From Thiotrichales bacterium (GTDB taxonomy: Bacteria; Pseudomonadota; Gammaproteobacteria; Thiomicrospirales; Thiomicrospiraceae), in contig JALVTA010000212.1 of assembly GCA_027036095.1 (NCBI GenBank), positions 1-18,920 of the forward strand: a stretch of 18,920 nucleotides of DNA. The letters run 5' to 3'. Below are positions 1 through 7,693 of the stretch, piece after piece (position 1 is the first letter of the stretch; each line of letters starts with the position of its first letter). The notes under the pieces were generated by a model. That model was not told where the DNA came from. It saw only the letters and a list, made by a program, of their open reading frames with translations, and did no database searches. The position numbers and the translations under genes are program-made.

Positions 1-1001
1 AACACCCCGCCCAGCAGCGAAGTGGCGAAGCTCCCCGCCGGCAGGAAAAAACTCAACTGCAGCGTCGCCTCGTCCTGCCACACCCAGGTCAGGTCTTCCG
101 CCATCGCTCGCAGAGGACGCCGCTGCGCCGTCACACGCCAGCGCCGCCAGATGTCATCCAGCTGTGGCAGTCCGGCCAGCACGGCCGTTTCCAGCGCCAG
201 GGCCTCGGCATGTGGCTGCAGTCCGTCCTCTCCCGGCAGCGGGCCGGTCGGATGCAGATCCGCGCGCTCCACCCGCCCGGGCAGATCGGCACTGCCGTCA
301 TCCACGAACAGGCGCTGACTGCCGGCCAATGCCAGCACTTCGCCCGGCAGTATGCAGTTCCAGCTTCCCTGCCGCACCCGCTCGGCCAGCACGGTATTGA
401 ACGCCACGCTGCGCAGCACCGACAGATGCCGTGCCCGCACCGAAGGCGGCACCTTCGGGCCGCCCCGTCCGGCCCAGTCAAACGCCTCGGCAGCATTGGC
501 ACCCGACCGACCGAAGCGCTGCGGACCGAAGTAGTTGGGAAACCCTTCCTGTCCAATGCGGGTCAGCGCTTGCTCAACGGCGGACCGCGTCCCTTCCACC
601 TGCCGCAGCACCAATTCAAAGCGGTTGCCGCGCAGGGCACCCCGGTTGAGCTTGCGTCCATGACGCACCTTTTCCAGCACGCGAACGCCTTCCACCGCAA
701 GCGTATCCGGATCGGGACCATCCCGCCCCGGCAACCACAGACTGAACCACTGTCGGGTCACCGCATGACGGTCCTTGAGGCCGGCCCAGCCCACATCCCG
801 CGGACGGATGCCAGCCCAGCGCGCCAGCTGGCGGGCAACCCATTCAGTGTTCTGCCCCCGTTTTTCCACCCACAGCCACAGGTGCTCGCCACCACCGCCG
901 GGGGTGAAGGGCAGCACCTCGGTCACCCGAAAGTCCTCGGGACGGGCCTTGAACCGGGCACGGGCCACGGGCGCCCGGAGCCATACGGTTTCAGGGATCA
1001 T
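1..1001 (-). CDS. truD: tRNA pseudouridine(13) synthase TruD, C-terminus cut by window edge
   Basis: TruD converts uridine 13 of certain tRNAs to pseudouridine in the cytoplasm. The reading frame starts at ATG 1001 with GGAGAG just upstream and stays open for 333 codons to the left edge. The nearby ATG at 1005 is in another frame and stops at once. Visible family motifs are GWAGLKDRHAVTRQWFSL (about residues 71-88), with the catalytic aspartate at D77 (E. coli D80), and NYFGPQRFGRSG (156-167). The last visible stretch, LPAGSFATSLLGG, is the usual TruD end, so with E. coli TruD at about 349 residues only a few residues should be missing. A terminator lies directly upstream, so truD probably has its own promoter or depends on read-through. 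Identity is very secure. Confidence 0.96.
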   Translation of the reverse strand, partial: MIPETVWLRAPVARARFKARPEDFRVTEVLPFTPGGGGEHLWLWVEKRGQNTEWVARQLARWAGIRPRDVGWAGLKDRHAVTRQWFSLWLPGRDGPDPDTLAVEGVRVLEKVRHGRKLNRGALRGNRFELVLRQVEGTRSAVEQALTRIGQEGFPNYFGPQRFGRSGANAAEAFDWAGRGGPKVPPSVRARHLSVLRSVAFNTVLAERVRQGSWNCILPGEVLALAGSQRLFVDDGSADLPGRVERADLHPTGPLPGEDGLQPHAEALALETAVLAGLPQLDDIWRRWRVTAQRRPLRAMAEDLTWVWQDEATLQLSFFLPAGSFATSLLGGV

Positions 1002-1014
1002 GCATCTCTCCGAC

Positions 1015-1037
1015 AAAAAAGCCCGGCAGTGCCGGGC
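1015..1037 (-). terminator. Rho-independent terminator after the small lipoprotein gene
   Basis: Read on the minus strand, GCCCGGC and GCCGGGC (1021-1037) form a 7-bp stem with a 3-nt loop, followed by six T (1020-1015). It lies 27 bases past the lipoprotein stop codon and just before the truD start, so it should separate the two genes. Confidence 0.88.
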
Positions 1038-1064
1038 GGGTTGAGTCCATTTGCTGAACAGGAT

Positions 1065-1508
1065 TCACAGATTGGTAAACAGCTTCTCATCCATGGGCAC
1101 GGCCCGCTTGGGATCATCCGGCCTGTCCGGGTAGATCTGGATCAGCAGCTGAGCGATGTTGCCCTGCTTGATATGGTCATGAACCAGCGTGCGACTGTCG
1201 ACAGGCGAATTCTTGTCAATGTACATGTAGATGACCTTGTCCTGACATTTAGGGTTCTTTGCTGTCACCAGCGGGCGGATCCACCCTTCTCCCTCAAACT
1301 TCACCCCATCCTTGCTCATGAAGACGATGTGGTGCCAGTATTTGCTCTCCACCGGCTTGTCGAAGCAGATCTGGATCGCCCGGTCGAACAGACCGGAGCC
1401 CCGGTCAATATTGACGAACTTGACCGAGGTGACATGAATCTTTTCCTGTCCGCAGCCGCTCAGCGCAATCATCAGCGCCAGCACGACCACAGAAAGCATG
1501 GTGCGCAT
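1065..1508 (-). CDS. Small orphan lipoprotein of unknown function
   Basis: A 147-residue protein with a short lipoprotein signal: MRT, a hydrophobic run, then a lipobox LSGC with the lipidated Cys near residue 18. The mature part is a small soluble domain with only two further cysteines (in QICFDK and NPKCQDK), which could form a disulfide. I do not recognise a family and assign no function. Two consecutive in-frame ATGs exist, at 1511 and 1508. The Shine-Dalgarno AAGGAGG (1520-1514) leaves 2 bases before the first and 5 before the second, so 1508 is preferred. The gene has its own downstream terminator and an 86-base gap upstream, so it is probably monocistronic. Being coding is likely; localisation to the inner or outer membrane is open. 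Confidence 0.85.
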   Translation of the reverse strand: MRTMLSVVVLALMIALSGCGQEKIHVTSVKFVNIDRGSGLFDRAIQICFDKPVESKYWHHIVFMSKDGVKFEGEGWIRPLVTAKNPKCQDKVIYMYIDKNSPVDSRTLVHDHIKQGNIAQLLIQIYPDRPDDPKRAVPMDEKLFTNL

Positions 1509-1543
1509 CATACCCTCCTTTATCCCTGTTCCATTGCAGTGCC

Positions 1544-1573
1544 ATTATGCGCACACCTGTGACACCGACGCAA
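1544..1573 (-). promoter_or_regulatory. Possible sigma-70 promoter for the lipoprotein gene
   Basis: On the minus strand TTGCGT (1573-1568) and CATAAT (1549-1544) are separated by 18 bases. The start codon follows about 35 bases downstream. The -10 is good and the -35 is weak, so this is a tentative call. Confidence 0.35.
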
Positions 1574-1597
1574 CCGCACCAGAGGACGCTGAACTTG

Positions 1598-2722
1598 TCA
1601 TGACGTAGAGACACACAGCACTTCCGGCCGGTCTTCGCCCACACGGGCCAGGTTTTCCAATGCGTCCTGCAGCCGGACACTGACCTCCTCCAGCTGCAGC
1701 AGGTGATCCAGCGCCTCATCATGTCGGCCGGCCCGCCAGGTCTCCACCACCTTGTGGCCGAGCGCATGCAGCTGGTTGTGCAGCGGCTCGATGTCGGCAT
1801 AGCCGGGCAGCTTGCTGTAGCAGTCCCGCCCCTCCCCTTCGTAATACCACTTGCCCAGACGGCAGGCGGTGGCATCGCCCACCTGATCGGCTGCGAGCTC
1901 ATCCCGCAGCCCCAGCAGCAGGCGGTAGAGTTCCATCTTGTAGATGGTGTGGTCCATCTTGGCGTTCATCAGAAAGCTGCGCAGGGCGCCGGCGGTCACC
2001 AGCTGCTCCAGCCTGTGTTCGTGATCGCGCACCTGTGACATGTTGCCGGCCGCCGAGCGGGACAGTTCATCCAGCTGCGTGCTCTCATCGGCCACCTGCG
2101 CCATGTGGTCACGGGCCGCCTTGACCTCTTTCTGAATGATGTCCACCAGCTTGGCGATATCGGCAGTGGCCGCTGCCGTGCGCTGGGAGAGGGCGCGCAC
2201 CTCGTCGGCCACCACCGCAAAACCGCGTCCGTGCTCCCCGGCACGGGCCGCCTCGATGGCAGCGTTCAGGGCCAGCAGATTGGTCTGTTCGGAGATGTCC
2301 TCGATCATGCTGACAATGCCGCCGATCTCCTGGGCACGCTGTTCCAGCCCGTCCACCTGGCCGGCGGTGCCGCGCGCCTGTTCGGCCAGATGGGCCACTT
2401 TCTCACCCACCTGCTCGATCTGGCGCAAAGTGGTGGCCACCACGTCCGCCGCAGCCACCACATCCTTCTTGCCGTCCGCCAGACGATGCCCCATCTCGGA
2501 CATGTGTCCCTGCTGCCCCTTGCAGCCGGTGTAGAACAGCTCCCACGCCCGGCTCATCTTTTCACAGAAGGGGGTCAGCAGCCGCTGCTCATGCGCCGCT
2601 TCCTGCGGCGCTTGCCCTGCCTCGGCCAGCTGCCGCTCAAGGGCGGCCTTCTCCTGCTGCAGGCGCTCAATTTCCCTTTCCAGCTGTGCAATACGCTGCC
2701 TTTCGGCCTTGCATCCGAACAT
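1598..2722 (-). CDS. Soluble methyl-accepting chemoreceptor with C-terminal CZB zinc-binding domain
   Basis: A 374-residue cytoplasmic receptor with no membrane segment or periplasmic domain. Residues 1-40 are a charged coiled coil. Residues about 90-230 are an MCP signalling domain whose hairpin tip (141-175) has the canonical EDISEQTNLLALNAAIEAAR core and the following GRGFAVVADEVRALSQR, which contact CheA and CheW. Residues about 250-320 match the CZB (chemoreceptor zinc-binding) family. H258, C287, H315 and H319 have the 3His/1Cys spacing known from DgcZ and TlpD-type receptors. In those proteins CZB senses zinc and, in some, hypochlorite through the Cys. The start at 2722 has AGAGGA upstream. 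No other chemotaxis gene is in the window. It may be co-transcribed with the methyltransferase gene 58 bases upstream. The domain call is firm; the ligand is inferred. Confidence 0.93.
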   Translation of the reverse strand: MFGCKAERQRIAQLEREIERLQQEKAALERQLAEAGQAPQEAAHEQRLLTPFCEKMSRAWELFYTGCKGQQGHMSEMGHRLADGKKDVVAAADVVATTLRQIEQVGEKVAHLAEQARGTAGQVDGLEQRAQEIGGIVSMIEDISEQTNLLALNAAIEAARAGEHGRGFAVVADEVRALSQRTAAATADIAKLVDIIQKEVKAARDHMAQVADESTQLDELSRSAAGNMSQVRDHEHRLEQLVTAGALRSFLMNAKMDHTIYKMELYRLLLGLRDELAADQVGDATACRLGKWYYEGEGRDCYSKLPGYADIEPLHNQLHALGHKVVETWRAGRHDEALDHLLQLEEVSVRLQDALENLARVGEDRPEVLCVSTS

Positions 2723-2780
2723 GTGTTGATCCTCTTGTGAAACGGTGACGGTTGCCCGAGATCAAGCAGAATGCGTGCCA

Positions 2781-3368
2781 TCATTCCCGCACGGCACGGG
2801 AGACGGTATAGTCCCGCCCCTGCTTGACCTTGTCGTAATTGCCGAAGATCTCCAGCATGTGACGTTTCATGAACTGACGCAGACCGTTTATGGTGACCAC
2901 CACCATCTGCCCGCCCGGCTCAAGGCGCTGCCAGCTGTCCCACAGCAGAATGGTGAGCAATTCCTTACCCACTTTGGCGGGAATGTTGGACACCACGGTG
3001 GTGAAGCGGGCGTCCGCCGGCACATGGGAAAGTCCGTTGGAAAGATAGACCTCCACGTTGTTCAGGCCGTTGCGCTGCGCATTGGCGCGGGCGTAGTCCA
3101 CGGCGACGAAGTCCTTGTCCACCATGTGCACCTGTCCCTGCGGCGCCCGGGCTGCGATGGCCAGACCCAGCGGGCCGTAGCCGCAGCCGATGTCCAGCGC
3201 CCGCTCGTCCGGGCGCACTTCGAGATGACGCAGCAACAGGGCCGTGCCGCTGTCGATCTGCCGGGGGCTGAACAGTCCCCAGGTGGTATGGAAGGTGAAG
3301 CGGCGACCTGCCAGCTCCGCTTCGAAGACGATATCCCGTTTCAGCTGCTCGATGGTGTGTGCGTCCAT
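2781..3368 (-). CDS. Class I SAM-dependent methyltransferase, small RsmC-like (MTS) family
   Basis: A 195-residue stand-alone methyltransferase. The TWGLFSPRQIDSGTALLL stretch (29-46) is the substrate-side entry typical of RsmC/RlmG-like enzymes. ALDIGCGYGPLG (57-68) is SAM motif I, and D84 in MVDKD is the acidic residue that should bind the SAM ribose. At motif IV, where RsmC has NPPFH, this protein has SNIPAKVG (127-134), a variant seen in small COG2813-type methyltransferases. It is half the length of RsmC and lacks that enzyme's inactive N-terminal half, so the substrate is not established; rRNA G1207 is one possibility. The start at ATG 3368 is chosen for its GGAGGAG with 6-base spacing; an upstream in-frame ATG at 3383 has no such site. 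It is divergent from rep. Confidence 0.85.
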   Translation of the reverse strand: MDAHTIEQLKRDIVFEAELAGRRFTFHTTWGLFSPRQIDSGTALLLRHLEVRPDERALDIGCGYGPLGLAIAARAPQGQVHMVDKDFVAVDYARANAQRNGLNNVEVYLSNGLSHVPADARFTTVVSNIPAKVGKELLTILLWDSWQRLEPGGQMVVVTINGLRQFMKRHMLEIFGNYDKVKQGRDYTVSRAVRE

Positions 3369-3391
3369 GTCCGGCTCCTCCATACAGGCGG

Positions 3392-3445
3392 TCATTATAA
3401 AAGGGCGGTTGTCGGCCGGGCCGGCCGCAGGGCCCGATATAATGA
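3392..3445. promoter_or_regulatory. Divergent promoter region between methyltransferase and rep genes
   Basis: An 8-base perfect inverted pair flanks a GC-rich 38-base centre: TCATTATA at 3392-3399 and TATAATGA at 3438-3445. Each arm reads as a consensus -10 (TATAAT) on the strand of its own gene. No good -35 is visible at 16-18 bases from either. The plus-strand TATAAT (3438-3443) lies 7 bases before ATG 3451. Confidence 0.5.
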
Positions 3446-3450
3446 GCGCC

Positions 3451-5493
3451 ATGCTCAGCACCCTCAATCCCCAACAGCGTGCCGCCGTGCTGGAAGCCGA
3501 CCGTCCTCTGCTGGTGCTGGCCGGCGCCGGTTCTGGCAAGACCCGCGTGATCACCACCAAGATCGCCTGGCTGATCCGCGAGCGCGGCCTGTCACCGCGG
3601 CACATCTTTGCCGTCACCTTCACCAACAAGGCGGCACGCGAAATGAAACAGCGGGTGGCCGCCCTGATGCAGGACGCCCCGCCGCGCGGTCTGAACGTGT
3701 CCACCTTCCATACCTTCGGCCTCAACTTTCTGCGCCGCGAAGGCGAAGCGCTGGGCCTGAAGTCCAGCTTCACCATCATGGATGCCGCCGACAGTCTCCA
3801 GCTGCTCAGAGAACTGACCGGCGGTGACATGGACCGGGAGGCGCTGGCCCGGCTGCAGCACACCCTCTCCGGGTGGAAGAACCGACTTGTCTCACCCGCT
3901 CAGGCACTCGAGCAGGCGGAAGACGAACTGGCAGCGCACGCGGCGAAGCTCTACGAAGCCTACGACCGCCAGCTGCGTGCCTACAATGCGGTGGATTTCG
4001 ACGACCTGATCCTGCTGCCGGTACGCCTGCTGGAAGAAAACGATGAGGTCGGCGCACGCTGGCAGAACCGGGTGCGCCATCTGCTGGTGGATGAGTATCA
4101 GGACACCAACGGCGCCCAGTACCAGCTGATCCGCCTGCTGATGGGCGCCCACGGGCGCATGACCGTGGTAGGCGACGACGACCAGTCCATCTATGCCTGG
4201 CGAGGTGCCGAACCTCAGAACATGGCTCAGCTGCAACGGGATTTCCCGCAACTGAAGGTGATCAAGCTGGAGCAGAATTACCGCTCCACCCAGCGCATTC
4301 TGCGCGCGGCCAACACGCTGATTGCCAACAACCCGCACCTGTTCGAGAAGAAGCTGTGGTCCGACATCGGTCTGGGCGATCCCATCCGCGTGCTGCCCTG
4401 CAGCGACGACACCGCCGAAGCCGACCGGGTCGTCTCCGAGCTGCAGGTACACCGCTTCAAGCACCGCACCCGCTGGGGCGACTATGCCATCCTCTATCGC
4501 AGCAACCACCAGGCGCGCCAGCTGGAGCGCGCCCTGCGGGAGCAGAACGTGCCCTACACGCTTACCGGCGGGCAGAGCTTCTTCGACCGGGTGGAGATCA
4601 AGGACGCGCTGGCCTACCTGCGCCTGATCGTCAACCCCGACGACGACACCGCCTTTCTGCGCATCGTCAACACCCCGCGGCGGCAGATCGGCCCCGGCAC
4701 GCTGGAAAAACTGGCTCTCTACGCCCGCCGCCGCGGCATCAGCCTGACCGATGCCACCGGTGAACTGGGCCTGTCGGCCAGCCTGGATACGCGCGCGCTG
4801 GAGCGGGTGCGCGCCTTTGGCGGGCAACTTGCCGATTGGGTGCGTGAAGCCGACGGACTGCGGGGCGAAGAAGTACTCCCCTTCGTCCGCCGGGTGCTGG
4901 AAGAGGTGGAATACTACGACTGGCTGCGGGAACAGGCGCCCAATGCCGCCGCCGCAGAAAAGCGCATCGCCAATGTGGAGGAGCTGCTGCGCTGGCTCGG
5001 CAACCTGATCCGCAAGGCCGAGGAGGAGGACGGCACCGAGCTGTCGCTGGAGCAGGCGGTCGCCCACATGAGCCTGATGGACATGCTCGACCGTCAGCAA
5101 CAGGAGGCAGACACGCCCAACGCCGTCAGCCTCATGACCCTGCATGCCGCCAAGGGGCTGGAGTTTCCCCATGTCTTTCTGGTGGGCATGGAGGAGGAAC
5201 TGCTCCCCCATCGTGAGAATCTGGAAGGGCCGGGGCTGGAAGAGGAGCGGCGACTGGCCTACGTGGGCATCACCCGTGCCCGACGCAGCCTCACGCTCAC
5301 TTACGCCCGGCAGCGGCGCCGCTATGGCGAAACGCAGCCGACCGAGCCGAGCCGCTTTCTGTTCGAACTGCCCGACGAAGACCTGGACTGGGAAGGACGG
5401 CCCGACCGGGAAGAGGACCCCGCACAGGCGAAAGCCCGCGGGCTGGATCACCTGGCCGCCATGAAGGCCATGCTGGCGGAGAAAAGCTCATGA
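3451..5493 (+). CDS. rep: ATP-dependent DNA helicase Rep (UvrD/Rep superfamily I)
   Basis: A 680-residue 3'-5' DNA helicase that unwinds DNA and clears proteins ahead of replication forks. All superfamily I motifs are present in order: Walker A AGAGSGKT (24-31); VDEYQDTN (motif II); VVGDDDQSIYAWRGA (III); LEQNYRSTQRIL (IV); TLHAAKGLEFPHVFLVGMEE (V); and EERRLAYVGITRAR (VI). The LEFPHVFLVGMEEELLPH form and the length (E. coli Rep 673) point to Rep rather than the longer UvrD. The frame is open back to 3244, but homology begins at MLSTLNPQQRAAVL, so 3451 is chosen; ATG 3442 is possible. Neither start has a Shine-Dalgarno, and the -10 sits so close that the message may be leaderless. Its stop overlaps the next start by 4 bases. 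Confidence 0.95.
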   Translation: MLSTLNPQQRAAVLEADRPLLVLAGAGSGKTRVITTKIAWLIRERGLSPRHIFAVTFTNKAAREMKQRVAALMQDAPPRGLNVSTFHTFGLNFLRREGEALGLKSSFTIMDAADSLQLLRELTGGDMDREALARLQHTLSGWKNRLVSPAQALEQAEDELAAHAAKLYEAYDRQLRAYNAVDFDDLILLPVRLLEENDEVGARWQNRVRHLLVDEYQDTNGAQYQLIRLLMGAHGRMTVVGDDDQSIYAWRGAEPQNMAQLQRDFPQLKVIKLEQNYRSTQRILRAANTLIANNPHLFEKKLWSDIGLGDPIRVLPCSDDTAEADRVVSELQVHRFKHRTRWGDYAILYRSNHQARQLERALREQNVPYTLTGGQSFFDRVEIKDALAYLRLIVNPDDDTAFLRIVNTPRRQIGPGTLEKLALYARRRGISLTDATGELGLSASLDTRALERVRAFGGQLADWVREADGLRGEEVLPFVRRVLEEVEYYDWLREQAPNAAAAEKRIANVEELLRWLGNLIRKAEEEDGTELSLEQAVAHMSLMDMLDRQQQEADTPNAVSLMTLHAAKGLEFPHVFLVGMEEELLPHRENLEGPGLEEERRLAYVGITRARRSLTLTYARQRRRYGETQPTEPSRFLFELPDEDLDWEGRPDREEDPAQAKARGLDHLAAMKAMLAEKSS

Positions 5494-6728
5494 GCGCCAC
5501 GACATTCGACTTTACCCCCGCACTGCCCCCGCATCTGACCCCCTTCGAGATAGCTGCCCTGCCCCGTCTGCGCTTCGGCATCGATCTGCGCGACCGGCTG
5601 GCGGTACGCATTGGCGAAATCAGCCGAAAACCGCTGCTGATCCTCTCCAGAAGCGTAAAAAACAGCGCTTTCGGGGCGCGGCTGATCGACGATCTGGCAA
5701 AAACGGGGGAGACCCCGTCCGTTTTCACCGTCAGCGGCGAACCTTCTCCCGAGACGGTGGACGAGATCGTGCAGGCGGCCCCGGCCGGCATTGACTGGAT
5801 CATCGGCATCGGCGGCGGCTCGGCGCTGGATGTGGCCAAGGCAGTCGCCGGTCTGCTGCCCCGGCGTGACAGCGTCATGAACTACCTGGAAGGCGTGGGC
5901 GCCGGCAGGCCCTATCACGGCGACGCACTGCCGTGGCTGGCGATACCCACCACCGCCGGCACCGGTTCGGAAACCACCAAGAATGCCGTGCTCGCCCGGC
6001 CGGGCCAGTTCAAGAAATCTTTCCGCCACGAAGCGCTTGTGGCGAAGGAGGTGTGGCTCGACCCGCGCTTTCTCGACACCGTGCCCCGCGACACCCTGCA
6101 TGCCACCGCGCTGGATGCCTTCACCCAGCTGCTGGAATCCTACGTCACCCGCAGGGCCAACCCCTTTACCGACGCACTGGCCTGGCACGGCATGCAACTG
6201 TGGCAGGGTGCGCTGGCAACTTTTGAACAGGCCATGGAAGAGGATGTTCGCATGGAGGCCGGGGGACGGCTGATGCTCGCCGCCACCCTCTCAGGCATCA
6301 CCCTGGCCAACGCCGGTCTGGGCGCGGTGCACGGGCTGGCCGGCCCCCTGGGTGCCTTCACCCGCGCACCCCACGGCATGGCCTGCGCCGCCCTGCTGGC
6401 GCCGGTCACCGCCGCCAACATCCATGCGCTGGAAAAGGACGCTTCACCCGAAGCAGCCACCGCTCTGCACAAATATGCCCAGGTGGGCCGTCTGCTCAGT
6501 GGGGATGCCCGGCTGCCCGATGCCGCAGCCCGGGAGGCGCTCATTGCGGCACTGACCCGGCTCAACGAGCAATATGGCCCCGGCAGCCTGCGCCGATACG
6601 GACTGGATGAGGCGGCCATGGAGCAGGTCATCGCCAGCTGCCGGGCCGGCTCCATGCTGGGCAACCCGCTGGTGCTGCCGGATGAGACGCTGCGGGCAGC
6701 GCTGACCGTGGCGGCAGGCGCAGAGTAA
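5490..6728 (+). CDS. Iron-containing (group III) alcohol dehydrogenase family protein
   Basis: A 412-residue NAD(P)-dependent oxidoreductase of the Fe-ADH fold, expected to be cytosolic and act on an alcohol or aldehyde. Seen: nucleotide-binding GIGGGSALDVAKA (106-118), PTTAGTGSE (153-161), and metal-site segments ALDAFTQLLES (207-217), GAVHGLAGPLG (278-288) and APHGMAC (293-299). Metal ligands should be D209, H281 and H295. The fourth position, His in FucO-type enzymes, is Gln (Q213) here, as in a sizeable subfamily. The start ATG overlaps the rep stop as ATGA, so the two are translationally coupled, an odd pairing with no obvious shared function. Bases 5697-5720 inside the gene closely match the core of the repeat array at 16.7-17.2 kb. 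Substrate unknown. Confidence 0.92.
   Translation: MSATTFDFTPALPPHLTPFEIAALPRLRFGIDLRDRLAVRIGEISRKPLLILSRSVKNSAFGARLIDDLAKTGETPSVFTVSGEPSPETVDEIVQAAPAGIDWIIGIGGGSALDVAKAVAGLLPRRDSVMNYLEGVGAGRPYHGDALPWLAIPTTAGTGSETTKNAVLARPGQFKKSFRHEALVAKEVWLDPRFLDTVPRDTLHATALDAFTQLLESYVTRRANPFTDALAWHGMQLWQGALATFEQAMEEDVRMEAGGRLMLAATLSGITLANAGLGAVHGLAGPLGAFTRAPHGMACAALLAPVTAANIHALEKDASPEAATALHKYAQVGRLLSGDARLPDAAAREALIAALTRLNEQYGPGSLRRYGLDEAAMEQVIASCRAGSMLGNPLVLPDETLRAALTVAAGAE
5697..5720 (+). repeat. Stray copy of the 24-base array core inside the alcohol dehydrogenase gene
   Basis: This stretch matches array core C (16965-16988) at 22 of 24 positions and core B (16861-16884) at 21 of 24. It can fold as ACGGGG / GAGA loop / CCCCGT, a perfect 6-bp stem. 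It encodes AKTGETPS within a normal-length protein, so it is not an obvious insertion. The flanks do not match the array units. Confidence 0.5.
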
Positions 6729-6741
6729 AGAACTCTTACCC

Positions 6742-6777
6742 TGCAATTTGTTGCACAAAACCCTACAATTTTATAAA
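6742..6777 (+). promoter_or_regulatory. AT-rich promoter region of the adhesin-control operon
   Basis: The 93-base gap 6729-6821 is strikingly AT-rich against GC-rich neighbours. It contains TTGCAC (6751-6756) and TATAAA (6772-6777) with a 15-base spacer, and an alternative TACAAT at 6764-6769. An inverted repeat TGCAA-TTTG-TTGCA (6742-6755) overlaps the -35 and could be an operator. The gene order makes this the likely main promoter for the eight genes ending at 16628. The exact hexamers are uncertain. Confidence 0.5.
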
Positions 6778-6821
6778 TACACATATATTGCCGGTCTATC
6801 ATCAAATCAGAGGACACACAG

Positions 6822-7676
6822 ATGGTGCGTTTGTGGACGCGGACTCGACAATGGGGCTTTGCCGCCCTCATGCTGTGCGCACTGGCCGCCCAGGCACAGC
6901 CCGACAGCCCCGCCCGCATCACCCTTGAAAAACCTCTTCCGCCCAAAACCCTCAAACGCTACTACACCGATCTGGACCGTGACGGCGTGGTGGACATTCT
7001 CGACGAGTGCCCCAATACGCCCTCCGGGGTGGCGGTGGATGTCATCGGCTGCGCCCGGGATGAAGATGTAGACGGCGTGCCCGATTTCATCGACCAGTGC
7101 CCCAGCACACGCCATGCCGGCGTCAATTTTCTCGGCTGCAACCCGGACACCGATCGTGACGGCGTACCCGACCCGGCAGACCGCTGCCCGGACACACCGC
7201 TGGGACAGAAAGTCAACCGCTTCGGCTGCATTGAGCAGGTCAATATCCAGCTGCACCTGACCTTCGACACGGCCAAGTTCCGTATCCGCCCCGACATGGC
7301 AGCCAAATTGCGTGAAGCACTGACCCGCCTGAAGGAACTGGACCGCGACCATGTGCTGCTGATCGAGGGCCATACCGATGCCATTGGCTGCCGGGACGAC
7401 AACCTCAAGCTGTCGTGGAACCGGGCGCAGGCGGTGCGCGACTATCTGGTCGACGCGCTGGGCCTGCCGGCGGAGCAGGTCCGTGTGATCGGCTATGGCG
7501 AAACCCGGCCCGTGGCAGACAATCATGATCCTGCCGGTCGCGCGCAGAACCGCCGTATTGAACTGCGGGTCGTGGAACGGGCACGTCTGCCGGCGGCGGC
7601 ACGCCCACAGATGCCGGAGAGCATGCAGGGCTATGTGCCCCATCCCGGCCGCTGTCCCCTGCCGGATGCCCGTTAG
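6822..7676 (+). CDS. OmpA-family periplasmic/outer-membrane protein with thrombospondin type 3 repeats (copy 1)
   Basis: A 284-residue exported protein. Residues 1-26 are a Sec signal (cleavage near AQA-QPD). Residues about 49-136 hold three calcium-binding TSP3 repeats (DLDRDGVVD, DEDVDGVPD, DTDRDGVPD), each with two cysteines. Residues about 143-252 are an OmpA C-terminal peptidoglycan-binding domain with HTDAIG (D186) and LSWNRAQAV (R201), matching OmpA D271 and R286, and QNRRIEL. The protein ends in a tail with GYVPHPGRCPLPD. There is no eight-strand barrel, so it is probably periplasmic and wall-bound. AGAGG (6809-6813) sits 8 bases before the start. It heads the lap operon and is a paralogue of the last gene (15768-16628). 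The family call is firm; a role in anchoring the secretion/adhesin apparatus is inferred from context. Confidence 0.92.
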   Translation: MVRLWTRTRQWGFAALMLCALAAQAQPDSPARITLEKPLPPKTLKRYYTDLDRDGVVDILDECPNTPSGVAVDVIGCARDEDVDGVPDFIDQCPSTRHAGVNFLGCNPDTDRDGVPDPADRCPDTPLGQKVNRFGCIEQVNIQLHLTFDTAKFRIRPDMAAKLREALTRLKELDRDHVLLIEGHTDAIGCRDDNLKLSWNRAQAVRDYLVDALGLPAEQVRVIGYGETRPVADNHDPAGRAQNRRIELRVVERARLPAAARPQMPESMQGYVPHPGRCPLPDAR

Positions 7677-7693
7677 GCGTATGATCGGCTCCC

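Noticed and set aside
210..1562. Long plus-strand open frame (450 codons) across the first 1.5 kb
   Set aside because: It is antisense to truD and the lipoprotein gene, both of which show clear homology or signals and ribosome sites. High GC content leaves the opposite strand open.
3244..3450. N-terminal extension of Rep from ATG 3244
   Set aside because: It would overlap the methyltransferase gene and the divergent promoter region, and has no helicase-like sequence. Family homology begins at 3451.
6722..6736. AGAGT-aaaga-ACTCT as a terminator after the alcohol dehydrogenase
   Set aside because: Only a 5-bp AT-rich stem with no T tract; too weak to call.
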